A stretch of DNA of 6,871 nucleotides from Spirochaetaceae bacterium (GTDB taxonomy: Bacteria; Spirochaetota; Spirochaetia; Treponematales; Breznakiellaceae): assembly GCA_031279895.1 (NCBI GenBank), contig JAITHR010000094.1, positions 1 to 6,871 on the forward strand. The letters run 5' to 3'. How positions within the stretch are numbered: the stretch's first letter is position 1; every line of letters starts with the position of its first letter. The notes beneath the pieces were generated by a model. That model had not been told where the DNA came from. It made no database searches and worked only from the letters and a program-made list of their open reading frames with translations. The position numbers and the translations under genes were made by a program. Shown here piece by piece: positions 1 through 5,942 of the stretch.

Positions 1-1762
1 TTTCCCTCTCCACAGGCTCGATAACCTGGCTTATGGTTTTAAGACGCGAGAGAAACGGTTCCCAGTCCTTGCGCTCAATGCTGAACCCCGCGGCGAAATC
101 ATGCCCACCCCAGTCAATAAACAGGTCCGCGGCGCGTTCCAAAAGGGGGCGTAAACCGTAGCCGTGTATCGAACGGATGGATCCGGTGTACACGGCCTCC
201 CCAAAGGACACGGCAATACAGGGAACCTTGAAACGCCCTACCATCCGGTTCGCCATAAGGCCGGTAACGCCCCGATAAATCCCCTGCCCGTAGGCCAGAG
301 CCAGTTTTCCGCCGTACCTTTTGAAGCTTTCCTCGGCCATAGGTTCTACGGACGTCCACGCCTCGGTTCCCAGACGCTTCCGCTCCTCGTTCATGGCGAT
401 AAGCTCGTCTGCCAGAGCGTCCCTGGCTGCCATATCCGGCTCCAGAAAAAGGGACGCCGCTTTGTCCGGGTTCCCCATGCGCCCCGCGGCGTTGATAGCC
501 GGACAGACCTGCCATGAAATATCGCCGGTTCCCAGACGCCGTCCCGCGAGGTTGAGCTTAAAAAGCAGGTCCGAGACCCCTACACGGGGCTTTTCCTGAA
601 GCGCCGCAAGCCCGCACCGGACTATGATGCGGTTTTCGTCTTTCAGGGGCATAATATCCGCGATGGTTCCCAGCGCGGCGAGCTGCAAATCCGCGCTGTC
701 CTCAGAGGTAAAAAGCCGCTCCCGCCTTCGTATAAAAGAAGTAAAGAGGTTCACAAACACGTCAAGTTCCCGTATGTCTTCAGAGGAGTATTTGGCGATT
801 TTGGAGACCTCCCGCAGGCGCAGGAGGGACTTGCCCGCGGCGTGGGGGATTTCCTTGCCGATCTCCGGCGCCGCGTCCATCATCTCCACCTGAAGCGCGT
901 TCCCGAAAATCCTGGCCAGAAGGGAAGACTGGAGTTTCGCGTCCCAGACAAATATCTGCTGCCCCTCAAGGAAGCGGGGAAGCCGCGTTTCGGTTATCTT
1001 TACCATGCCCGGAACCACGGTCTCAAACAGCGTGTCCGTAACCGCGAGGTTCCGCATCTTGGCGATCTCGATGATATAGGCGTCGTGTGCCGGACGGCAG
1101 TTAAGGAGGCAGAGGGACTGGCCGTAAAGCTCGGTTTTAAGGGCGAAGCGCAGGGCCGAGACCAGTTTGTAGACCACGCCGCACCCGCACAGTTCCCGAA
1201 AGGGGTACGTTGAGGCGGCGAGTTTCGGGTTGACCACGGCGAGGGCGCGGGGGAGTTCCTCCTGCGGGTTATGGTGGTCCGTAACGATGACATCCACGTT
1301 GAGTTCGCGGGCGCGGTCGATTTCGGCGTGATTGGAGATGCCGCAGTCTACGGTGATGATAAGGGTCCCGTCTTCCCGTGCGAAAGATTCCACCGCGTCC
1401 TGTGAAAGCCCGTAGGGTTCGTCCTGCACCGGAAGGCGCCAGAGCGGGTCAAGCCCCTGACGGCGCAGGAAATCGACGAGAAGCACCGTGCTGGTAATCC
1501 CGTCCACGTCCCGATCCCCGAAGACAAGCACTTTTTCCCCCTCCTCCTTTGCCGCGAGGATTCGGTCTACCGCGTCTTCCATGCCGGGAAGCTCGAAGGG
1601 GTTGCGTAAATGACCGGGATCGGCCTCAAGAAAATACCGGATTTCCTCTCCCCTGACAAACCCCCGGCGCACGAGAATAGAGGCCGTAAGGAGGTCGCAT
1701 CCATATTTAGCGGCTATCTGTTTTACCATGTCCTGCGGTATTTCTTTTTTTTCCCATTTCAT
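1..1762 (-). CDS. recJ: Single-stranded-DNA-specific exonuclease RecJ (3' end off the window)
   Basis: RecJ degrades single-stranded DNA 5' to 3' in recombinational and mismatch repair, in the cytoplasm. I translated 587 codons from the ATG at 1760-1762 with no stop before the left edge, so the C-terminus is missing. Seen in order: motif I DRDVDG (residues 83-88), motif II VDCGIS (Asp139), motif III TDHH (162-164), the LCGCGVVYKL strand (191-200), motif IV ALGTIADIMPL (Asp369), INAAGRMG (423-430), and a DHHA1-type region with GIYRGVTGLMANR (494-506) and GGHDFAAGF (552-560). All metal-binding acidic and histidine residues are present, so the enzyme should be active. The gap between motifs III and IV is about 130 residues longer than in E. 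coli-type RecJ; see the separate entry. An AAGGAA lies 12 bases before the ATG, a rather long spacing. A 333-bp repeat-bearing gap separates it from the transporter genes, so it is probably its own transcription unit. Confidence 0.95.
   Translation of the reverse strand, partial: MKWEKKEIPQDMVKQIAAKYGCDLLTASILVRRGFVRGEEIRYFLEADPGHLRNPFELPGMEDAVDRILAAKEEGEKVLVFGDRDVDGITSTVLLVDFLRRQGLDPLWRLPVQDEPYGLSQDAVESFAREDGTLIITVDCGISNHAEIDRARELNVDVIVTDHHNPQEELPRALAVVNPKLAASTYPFRELCGCGVVYKLVSALRFALKTELYGQSLCLLNCRPAHDAYIIEIAKMRNLAVTDTLFETVVPGMVKITETRLPRFLEGQQIFVWDAKLQSSLLARIFGNALQVEMMDAAPEIGKEIPHAAGKSLLRLREVSKIAKYSSEDIRELDVFVNLFTSFIRRRERLFTSEDSADLQLAALGTIADIMPLKDENRIIVRCGLAALQEKPRVGVSDLLFKLNLAGRRLGTGDISWQVCPAINAAGRMGNPDKAASLFLEPDMAARDALADELIAMNEERKRLGTEAWTSVEPMAEESFKRYGGKLALAYGQGIYRGVTGLMANRMVGRFKVPCIAVSFGEAVYTGSIRSIHGYGLRPLLERAADLFIDWGGHDFAAGFSIERKDWEPFLSRLKTISQVIEPVERE
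803..1123 (-). other. Inserted, apparently degenerate DnaQ-like exonuclease domain inside RecJ
   Basis: RecJ residues about 214-320 lie between catalytic motifs III and IV, where most RecJ proteins have a short linker. The segment reads like the first half of a DnaQ/DEDD 3'-5' exonuclease. AYIIEIAKMRNLAVTDTLF followed by ETVVPG resembles the family pattern 'xIIEIGAVKVxxGxIxDxFxTLVxPG', and FVWDAKLQSSLLARIFG resembles 'LVAHNAxFDxxFLxxEL'. The DIET-type acidic motif expected before IIEI is replaced by SLCLLNCRP, and the Asp of the NAxFD motif is Gln278. If the match is right, the domain has no nuclease activity and may serve in DNA or protein binding. The similarity is by eye. An unrelated alpha/beta insert is the alternative. 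Confidence 0.5.
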
Positions 1763-1859
1763 AGTTGGTGTGGTTTCCTTGCGTAATAGACGTTTGCGGC
1801 GCAACGGGGTTCCCCGCGGCCTGCGGCATAATAATATCCAACAAACGCCAATTCCACAA
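1763..1859 (-). promoter_or_regulatory. recJ leader with a weak sigma70-like promoter candidate
   Basis: On the minus strand TTGTGG (1854-1859) and TATTAT (1831-1836) are separated by 17 bp; the -10 matches the consensus at five of six positions, the -35 at only three. A start near 1824 would give a leader of about 60 bases. A purine-rich AAGGAA (1775-1780) lies 12 bases before the recJ ATG. The -35 candidate directly abuts the 101-bp repeat element that begins at 1860. Weak evidence; no other site is obvious. Confidence 0.3.
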
Positions 1860-1960
1860 CCGCCTCCGGCGGCTTCATAAGCTTCCTGAATCGCGCCCCG
1901 AAGCAGACTGCGCCTGGTTTGAGCCGCTTCGCAGGAAGCTTATGGAACCGTCGGAGACGG
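1860..1960. repeat. 101-bp REPIN-like element, left copy
   Basis: Two inverted arms of about 29 bases (1860-1888 and 1932-1960) flank a 43-base spacer. Each arm begins at the outer end with a small hairpin: CCGCCTCCGGCGG (1860-1872) and CCGTCGGAGACGG (1948-1960), followed inward by TTCATAAGCTTCCTG or its complement. The reverse complement of 5943-6043 aligns with the whole element without gaps; I count 81 of 101 identical positions, including spacer sequence such as CTTCCTGA, CGCGCCCC and TTTGAG. The paired arms and conserved spacer are like a REPIN (two REPs in inverted orientation) or a small MITE. No transposase or RAYT gene is in the window. Confidence 0.85.
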
Positions 1961-2034
1961 CTTATAGAACCGCCGGAGGCGGGCCGCTTCGCAGGAAGCT
2001 TATGGAACCGTCGGAGGCGGGCCGGAGGCGGCTG
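1961..2034. repeat. Extra right-arm copies of the repeat element
   Basis: The segment 1923-1960 (right arm plus GCCGCTTCGCAG) recurs at 1983-2020, exactly 60 bp later, with one difference (A1957 against G2017). Between them 1961-1982 is a shortened arm ending in CCGCCGGAGGCGG (1970-1982). After 2020 comes a decayed arm end, GCCGGAGGCGG (2021-2031). The arms look amplified in tandem or left over from nested insertions and slippage. The hairpin at 2008-2020 has a T opposite a G, a wobble state between the T:A and C:G forms of its neighbours. Confidence 0.8.
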
Positions 2035-2095
2035 TAAGCGGACCCCGCCCGCTTTGAGCCGCACCGCCGGAAGCTTATGAAGCCGTCGGAGACGG
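2035..2095. repeat. Left-truncated third copy of the 101-bp element
   Basis: These 61 bases align without gaps to positions 41-101 of the element: about 50 of 61 identical to the left copy and 48 of 61 to the right copy by hand count. It keeps TAAGCGGA, CTTTGAG and the full right arm ending in CCGTCGGAGACGG (2083-2095), but the left arm is missing and replaced by the amplified arms upstream. Its last base is directly next to the stop codon of the TRAP permease gene (2096-2098). Confidence 0.8.
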
Positions 2096-4015
2096 TTAGG
2101 TTCGCCTGCGCGTTATGATTTGGAGCAGCACCACAAGGGCGATAAGGCCGAAGCCCGCAAGGTCCGTTGCCAGCCCCGGATGGATGAGGAACAGCCCGCC
2201 CGCGACAGCCGGAATCCGCTCGAATACCGGCAGGCGTTTGAGCATATACCCCTCAATGCCTATGGCAAGACCGAACATCCCGATACAGGAGGTAATAACA
2301 ATCTGGATTACCTGTAACGGCGTGGTTTCGATAAAAAGCATGGACGGGCTGTACACGAAGATATAGGGGATAATAAACGCGGTAATCGCAAGGCGCGTGG
2401 CGTTCACGCCGGTCCTGATGGGGTTCGACTTGGCAATGGCCGAACCCGCGTAGGCGGCCAGCGCCACCGGCGGGGTAATGTCCGCCACAATCCCAAAGTA
2501 GAAGACGAACATATGCGCCGCCAGAATCGGAACCCCCATGCGAACCACAATCGGCGCGGTAATGGTGGCCATGATCACGTAGTTTGCGGTGGTGGGTATG
2601 CCCATGCCTAAAATGAGGCAGGCGATCATGGTGAGAAACAGCGCGAGGAAGAGGCTGCTGCTTGCCACCGAAAGGAGCATGGAGATGAGTATCTGCCCAA
2701 GGCCCGTGAGGGACACGATACCCACCACCACGCCGGCCACGGCGCAGGCCATCGCAACCCCGATGGTATTCCGGGCGCCGTTCGCAAGCGCTTCGATAAA
2801 GGTCGCGGGGCTGAAGCGCGTCTCTTTACGAACCATACTGACCGCGACGGCGGTTACAATGGCGAAACACGCCGAGTACGCCGGCGTGCGCCCCAAGGTC
2901 ATGGAGCCGACCAGCACCGCGATAGGCAGGAAGAGGTAGCCTTTTGCTTTGAAGAGCTTCCAGAAGTTCGGGATAGAATCCCGCGGAAGCCCTTCAAGCC
3001 CCAGTTTCTTCGCCTCAAAGTGAATCATAAGAAAGATGCCGGTAAAATAGAGCGCCGCCGGCAGTATGGCGGAAACCGCGATAACCGGATAGGAAATACC
3101 GGTAAGCTCCGCCATGAGAAAGGCCGCGGCCCCCATAATAGGAGGCATAATCTGGCCGCCGGTGGAGGCAGCGGCTTCCACCGCCGCGGCGAACTCCGGT
3201 TTATAGCCGGTCTTTTTCATAACCGGAATCGTAACGCTTCCCGATCCCACCGTGTTTGCCACGGAACTTCCCGAATACATACCGCTCAGCGCGCTTGCGA
3301 TAACCGCCACCTTTGCGGGCCCGCCTGACGCGAAGCCCGCCACCGCGTTGGCCAGGTCTATAAAGAAAGAGGCGATGCCGGATTTTTCCAGAAACGAGGC
3401 GAGAAATATGAACAGCACGATGAAGGTGGAACAGACCCCGATAGGCGTGCCGATAATGCCGTCTGTGGTATAGAATAACTGGTGGATTATCCGCTTGAGG
3501 GAAAACCCCGCGACAACCGCGTAGGTGATAAAGCCGCCGCCGACGACCAGAATGGGGATGCCCACCACGCGGCGGCACAGCTCGGCAAGGAGTACGATGC
3601 CCATAACCCCCATGGCAATATCCAGGGGTTTGAGGAGAATGGCCCGGGCTATGATAGCCTCGAAGTGTACCGCGTAATAGAAGAAGGCCGCGCCGCCCAG
3701 GACGCCTAGCATTATATCGTACACCGCCACGTGGTTTTCCCGCTTGGTCATGCTTTTGCGGATGGGGTAGAGGATATAGCCGATGAATACCAGTATCCCC
3801 AGAAAGACGCACCGGATAATCTGTTCGGGAAGCTTAGCGATAATCGTAACCCAGAATACATAGGCCGTAAAAAGCAGGAGGAGCCCCTTTACGATATAGT
3901 CTTTCACGCCGGAAAACCGGCGCACGTTGGACTCGCGGTCAAACTGGGCGATAAGGTCCGCGGTTTCTTCCTCCCTGAGCGCGGCGGGCGCGCCGGAATC
4001 GGTTTCAGTTGTCAT
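2096..4015 (-). CDS. TAXI-type TRAP transporter permease, 4TM/12TM fusion
   Basis: Inner-membrane permease of a sodium- or proton-driven TRAP transporter in which the small DctQ-like and large DctM-like subunits are one chain, the usual form in TAXI systems. The 639 residues begin with a charged cytoplasmic tail (1-40), then about four hydrophobic segments (roughly 42-170), then the DctM-like core. Conserved core motifs are GSGSVTIPVMKKTGY (257-271), EAAASTGGQIMPPIMGAAAF (280-299), ILGMGIPTTANY (468-479) and FGIVADITPPVALAAYAGSA (507-526). Two or three further hydrophobic segments (about 568-635) end in TRRRT. Length is normal for the family. The ATG at 4013-4015 lies inside the end of the DUF1850 gene (11-bp overlap) and has AGAGGA (4020-4025) four bases upstream, so translation is probably coupled. 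Repeat sequence starts immediately after the TAA. The substrate is not predictable from the sequence. Confidence 0.95.
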   Translation of the reverse strand: MTTETDSGAPAALREEETADLIAQFDRESNVRRFSGVKDYIVKGLLLLFTAYVFWVTIIAKLPEQIIRCVFLGILVFIGYILYPIRKSMTKRENHVAVYDIMLGVLGGAAFFYYAVHFEAIIARAILLKPLDIAMGVMGIVLLAELCRRVVGIPILVVGGGFITYAVVAGFSLKRIIHQLFYTTDGIIGTPIGVCSTFIVLFIFLASFLEKSGIASFFIDLANAVAGFASGGPAKVAVIASALSGMYSGSSVANTVGSGSVTIPVMKKTGYKPEFAAAVEAAASTGGQIMPPIMGAAAFLMAELTGISYPVIAVSAILPAALYFTGIFLMIHFEAKKLGLEGLPRDSIPNFWKLFKAKGYLFLPIAVLVGSMTLGRTPAYSACFAIVTAVAVSMVRKETRFSPATFIEALANGARNTIGVAMACAVAGVVVGIVSLTGLGQILISMLLSVASSSLFLALFLTMIACLILGMGIPTTANYVIMATITAPIVVRMGVPILAAHMFVFYFGIVADITPPVALAAYAGSAIAKSNPIRTGVNATRLAITAFIIPYIFVYSPSMLFIETTPLQVIQIVITSCIGMFGLAIGIEGYMLKRLPVFERIPAVAGGLFLIHPGLATDLAGFGLIALVVLLQIITRRRT

Positions 4016-4529
4016 AGCATCCTCTTTTTTGCGTTTTCCCCACGGTAATCGTTATATGGGCGTTTTTCCCGCACAGATCCCGCAGGCTGATGGTTTCATA
4101 CGTTTTCTTTTTTCTATTATACATAGAGAATACATGGTCATAAACGGTTCCCACGATGTAACGGAGTTCCCCGTAGGACTCGGTAAAGCCGGTGATAACG
4201 AAGAACTCCCCGTCCCGCGTAACGCGCCGCCCCGTAGTCGCGTCGGGGTCCATGCCGGCGCCGGACGAGGAAAACCGGCTTGCTATCGGACGGATTTCCC
4301 CGCCTGCAGCCGCAAACGTTTCCCGCACCGGCGTTTTATGGACCGAATGGACGAACTCGATGGTAAAGGTATCCCCGTCTTGTATCGGCCACCGGGCGTA
4401 CACGCTGCCGGAAGCGGCGTCGCGGATACGGAGCAGCGTGTTGTCTTTGCGCGCCGCACCGCAACCGGCGATAAGAAGCGCGGCAATGACGGCGTTACGC
4501 ACGATGACGCGCCGCCGCCGTATCTTCAC
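4005..4529 (-). CDS. DUF1850 family lipoprotein of the TAXI-TRAP operon
   Basis: Small protein of unknown function, in a family often encoded between a TAXI binding protein and a fused TRAP permease, as here. The 174 residues start with a positively charged run (KIRRRR), a short hydrophobic stretch and the lipobox LIAGC, predicting lipidation at Cys23 and a location on the periplasmic face of a membrane. The DUF1850 signature follows: FTIEFVHSVHKTPVRETF (55-72) and RFSSSGAGM (85-93). The start is GTG (4527-4529), six bases after the TAA of the upstream gene, with AAGAAG across the junction as a weak ribosome binding site. A second GTG nine codons further in would still leave a usable signal peptide but has no purine-rich site. 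An accessory or quality-control role in transport is inferred from context only. The lipobox is worth checking, since not every family member need have one. Confidence 0.88.
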   Translation of the reverse strand: MKIRRRRVIVRNAVIAALLIAGCGAARKDNTLLRIRDAASGSVYARWPIQDGDTFTIEFVHSVHKTPVRETFAAAGGEIRPIASRFSSSGAGMDPDATTGRRVTRDGEFFVITGFTESYGELRYIVGTVYDHVFSMYNRKKKTYETISLRDLCGKNAHITITVGKTQKRGCYDN

Positions 4530-4535
4530 GGCTTC

Positions 4536-5522
4536 TTACCGGATGGCCCCGATTTCCCGGAAGTACCGCTCCGCCCCCTTGTGGAAAGGCACGGAAATGC
4601 CGCTTACCGCGTAGGCGGGAGAGAGCTCCGCGCCTTTGACGTGGGCCTGGGCCACGGCCTCGCGGCTTTCAATGAGGGTCTTCGTAAGCCGGTACACCGT
4701 GTCTTCCGAAAGCTTTTCGCTTACGATAAACGTCGCTTTTACCGCCAGCGTTTTCACCTCCTGACCGATACCCCGATAGGTTCCGGCGGGAATGGCAAAC
4801 CGGGTATAGAAGGGATACTTTTCGATGATCTCTCCGGCGCGTTCGTCGTCAACCGTAAGCACGGCAATATCTTTGGTAATCGAAAGGTCCGTTACCGCGG
4901 TAGTGGGGGCGCCTGCGACGCAGAAGAAGGCGTCGATTTTGCCGTCTTTCATCGCGTCCGCAGACGCGCCGAAACTCAGGTTCTGTTTTTGAATATCGTT
5001 AAAGGTAATCCCGTAGGCTTCCAGTATCTGGCGGGCGTTGAACTCGGTGCCGCTTCCCGCGTCGCCGACGGACACGTTCTTGCCCCGGAGGTCCCCGATG
5101 CCGGCAATGCCGGACGCGGGGTTGGCCACGACCTGGCAGACTTCGGCATAGAGCGCCGCCATGGTCGAGAAGTCGGTGATTTTCTCCCCGTTAAAGAGGT
5201 CGACCCCCTCGTAGGCGTAGTACATAACGTCGTTCTGCACGATCGCTATCTCCACCTCGCCTGCGGCGATAAGCTGGATATTCGCTTTGGACGCGCCGGT
5301 TGACTGGATCGTGATAGGTATCGCGGTCTGGTCGCTCAGGATCTGCCCTACCGCGGTGCCGAAGGCGTAGTAGGTTCCGGTATTGCCGCCTGTGGCCATG
5401 CGCACCCGCGAGGGGACGACCGCCTCCGCCGGCTCCTGGCCTCCGGTCCGCGCTTCTTTTTTACAGGCGCCGAGCAACCCCAGCGGTATCAGCGCGGCCA
5501 AAACAATTTTGTGTACGTTCAT
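4536..5522 (-). CDS. TAXI family TRAP transporter substrate-binding lipoprotein
   Basis: Periplasmic ligand-binding component that delivers substrate to the fused permease. The 328 residues begin with a lipoprotein signal peptide ending LLGAC (lipidated Cys20), then a charged linker (21-37). The TAXI fold follows: RMATGGNTGTYYAFGTAVGQ (41-60), the first-lobe strand STGASKANIQLIAAGEVEIA (74-93) with VQNDVMYYAYEG (95-106), DLRGKNVSVGDAGSGTE (144-160), GKIDAFFCVAGAPTTAV (194-210) and VKTLAVKATFIVSEKLSED (256-274). The length is typical. The ATG at 5520-5522 has AAGGAG (5529-5534) six bases upstream, which fixes the start. It is the first gene of the operon. Some characterised TAXI proteins bind glutamate-like or other carboxylate ligands; the ligand here cannot be inferred. 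The lipid anchor suggests that it stays tethered to a membrane. Confidence 0.95.
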   Translation of the reverse strand: MNVHKIVLAALIPLGLLGACKKEARTGGQEPAEAVVPSRVRMATGGNTGTYYAFGTAVGQILSDQTAIPITIQSTGASKANIQLIAAGEVEIAIVQNDVMYYAYEGVDLFNGEKITDFSTMAALYAEVCQVVANPASGIAGIGDLRGKNVSVGDAGSGTEFNARQILEAYGITFNDIQKQNLSFGASADAMKDGKIDAFFCVAGAPTTAVTDLSITKDIAVLTVDDERAGEIIEKYPFYTRFAIPAGTYRGIGQEVKTLAVKATFIVSEKLSEDTVYRLTKTLIESREAVAQAHVKGAELSPAYAVSGISVPFHKGAERYFREIGAIR

Positions 5523-5528
5523 TCGTTA

Positions 5529-5566
5529 CTCCTTATTTTTTATAACGTAAGAAACTATAGTATCAA
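5529..5566 (-). promoter_or_regulatory. Candidate promoter and ribosome binding site of the TRAP operon
   Basis: The AT-rich stretch before the binding-protein gene contains, on the minus strand, TTGATA (5561-5566), a 16-bp spacer and TATAAA (5539-5544). Both hexamers are close to sigma70 consensus, but a start about 7 bases downstream would fall in or next to the AAGGAG ribosome site (5529-5534), giving almost no leader. An alternative -10, TATAGT (5554-5559), would leave room for the ribosome site but has no good -35. The ribosome site is secure; the exact promoter is not. Confidence 0.45.
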
Positions 5567-5572
5567 CCATAG

Positions 5573-5590
5573 CCCCTCCCCACCCCTCCC
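5573..5590 (-). promoter_or_regulatory. G-quadruplex motif upstream of the TRAP operon
   Basis: The minus strand reads GGGAGGGGTGGGGAGGGG: four runs of three or four guanines separated by single bases. This meets the strictest G-quadruplex rule, and one-base loops favour a very stable parallel form. It lies on the coding strand of the operon, 50 bases before the ATG of the binding-protein gene and just upstream of the promoter candidates, so it is more likely to act as promoter DNA than in the mRNA unless transcription begins further upstream. The effect on expression is unknown. Confidence 0.7.
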
Positions 5591-5595
5591 GTCAA

Positions 5596-5610
5596 CCCGC
5601 CGGCGGCGGG
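5596..5610. other. Short GC-rich inverted repeat
   Basis: CCCGCCGGCGGCGGG forms a six-base-pair stem with a three-base loop between the G-quadruplex motif and the repeat block. It has no T tract, so it is not a standard terminator. It may be chance in GC-rich DNA or a worn hairpin of the neighbouring repeat family. Confidence 0.3.
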
Positions 5611-5615
5611 CGGCA

Positions 5616-5663
5616 CAGCATGGCCGCAGCCTCCGGCTGTTTCAGCACAGCCTCCGGCTGTTC
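5616..5663. repeat. Tandem hairpin modules CAGCCTCCGGCTG
   Basis: Two identical 13-base hairpins (5627-5639 and 5648-5660), 21 bp apart, each have a five-base-pair stem CAGCC/GGCTG and a TCC loop, followed by TTTCAGCA or TTCCAGCA. The block opens with CAGCATGGCCGC (5616-5627), the same sequence that starts each of the three longer repeat units to the right. It appears to be a worn or partly duplicated edge of that array. Confidence 0.75.
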
Positions 5664-5755
5664 CAGCATGGCCGCCTGTTGTTTCAAAGCGGTGCAACAC
5701 CCTGTCCGGTAAGCGGGCTGGCTGCTGCGTAGGCGCGGCCCGTCTCCGACGGTTT
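5664..5755. repeat. Intergenic repeat unit a
   Basis: First of three related units starting CAGCATGGCCGC. The conserved core continues with TGTTGTTTCAAAG, GTGCAACACC, TGTCCGGT and AGGCGCGGCC, and ends in the hairpin CCGTCTCCGACGG (5740-5752) plus TTT. TGTTG and CAACA inside the unit can pair as a second, weaker stem. This copy has TAAGCGGGC where units b and c have TTAGGGGGC. Confidence 0.75.
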
Positions 5756-5867
5756 CAGCATGGCCGCGTGTTGTTTCCGAGTAGTGCAACACCCTGTCCG
5801 GTTAGGGGGCTTAATACTGACTAGGCGCGGCTACGCTTCGCGCAGCCTCCGCAGCCTCCGGCTGTTC
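5756..5867. repeat. Intergenic repeat unit b
   Basis: Second unit, beginning 92 bp after unit a. It shares CAGCATGGCCGC, GTGCAACACC, TGTCCGGTTAGGGGGCTT and AGGCGCGG, then differs: after AGGCGCGG it carries GCTACGCTTCGCGCAGCC and ends with the hairpin CAGCCTCCGGCTG (5852-5864), the type seen at 5627-5660. The inner stem here is a full six pairs, GTGTTG (5768-5773) with CAACAC (5787-5792). GGCTACGCTTC also occurs at 6048 inside the DUF368 gene. Confidence 0.75.
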
Positions 5868-5942
5868 TAGCATGGCCGCCTGTTGCTTCAAAGTAGTGCA
5901 ACACCTTGTCCGGTTAGGGGGCTTGCACAGCCCAGGCGCGGC
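5868..5942. repeat. Intergenic repeat unit c, joined to the right 101-bp element
   Basis: Third unit, starting TAGCATGGCCGC, 112 bp after unit b, with TGTTGCTTCAAAGTAG, GTGCAACACC and TTGTCCGGTTAGGGGGCTT, then AGGCGCGGCC. Where unit a ends in its own hairpin, this unit runs straight into the hairpin that is the left end of the 101-bp element at 5943. The two repeat families therefore share the hairpin module and join at it. Confidence 0.75.

Noticed and set aside
1..1762. Frameshift or gene fusion as the cause of the long RecJ middle region
   Set aside because: The frame is continuous from the ATG to the window edge, and conserved RecJ motifs occur on both sides of the insert in the same frame.
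1759..2064. Open frames on both strands giving RLRRFHKLP and LRRKLMEPSE repeats
   Set aside because: These are translations of the repeat arms; both overlap the recJ leader and have no independent support as genes.
1860..2095. Rho-independent terminator of the TRAP operon
   Set aside because: Stable GC-rich hairpins follow the permease stop codon but none is followed by a T run on the minus strand. A role in mRNA end protection remains possible.
3927..5303. A plus-strand open frame of 458 codons opposite the TRAP operon
   Set aside because: It runs antisense across three well-supported genes, its product shows no recognisable domain and is unusually rich in Arg, Gly and His, and stop-free antisense frames are common in GC-rich coding DNA.
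5592..5792. Minus-strand open frame reading LEQPEAVLKQPEA and similar
   Set aside because: It lies wholly in the repeat array and its periodic peptide simply reflects the hairpin module. No ribosome binding site is evident.
5616..5942. CRISPR array
   Set aside because: Units have unequal spacing (92 and 112 bp), the so-called spacers resemble each other, the repeats are too long and modular, and no cas genes are present.
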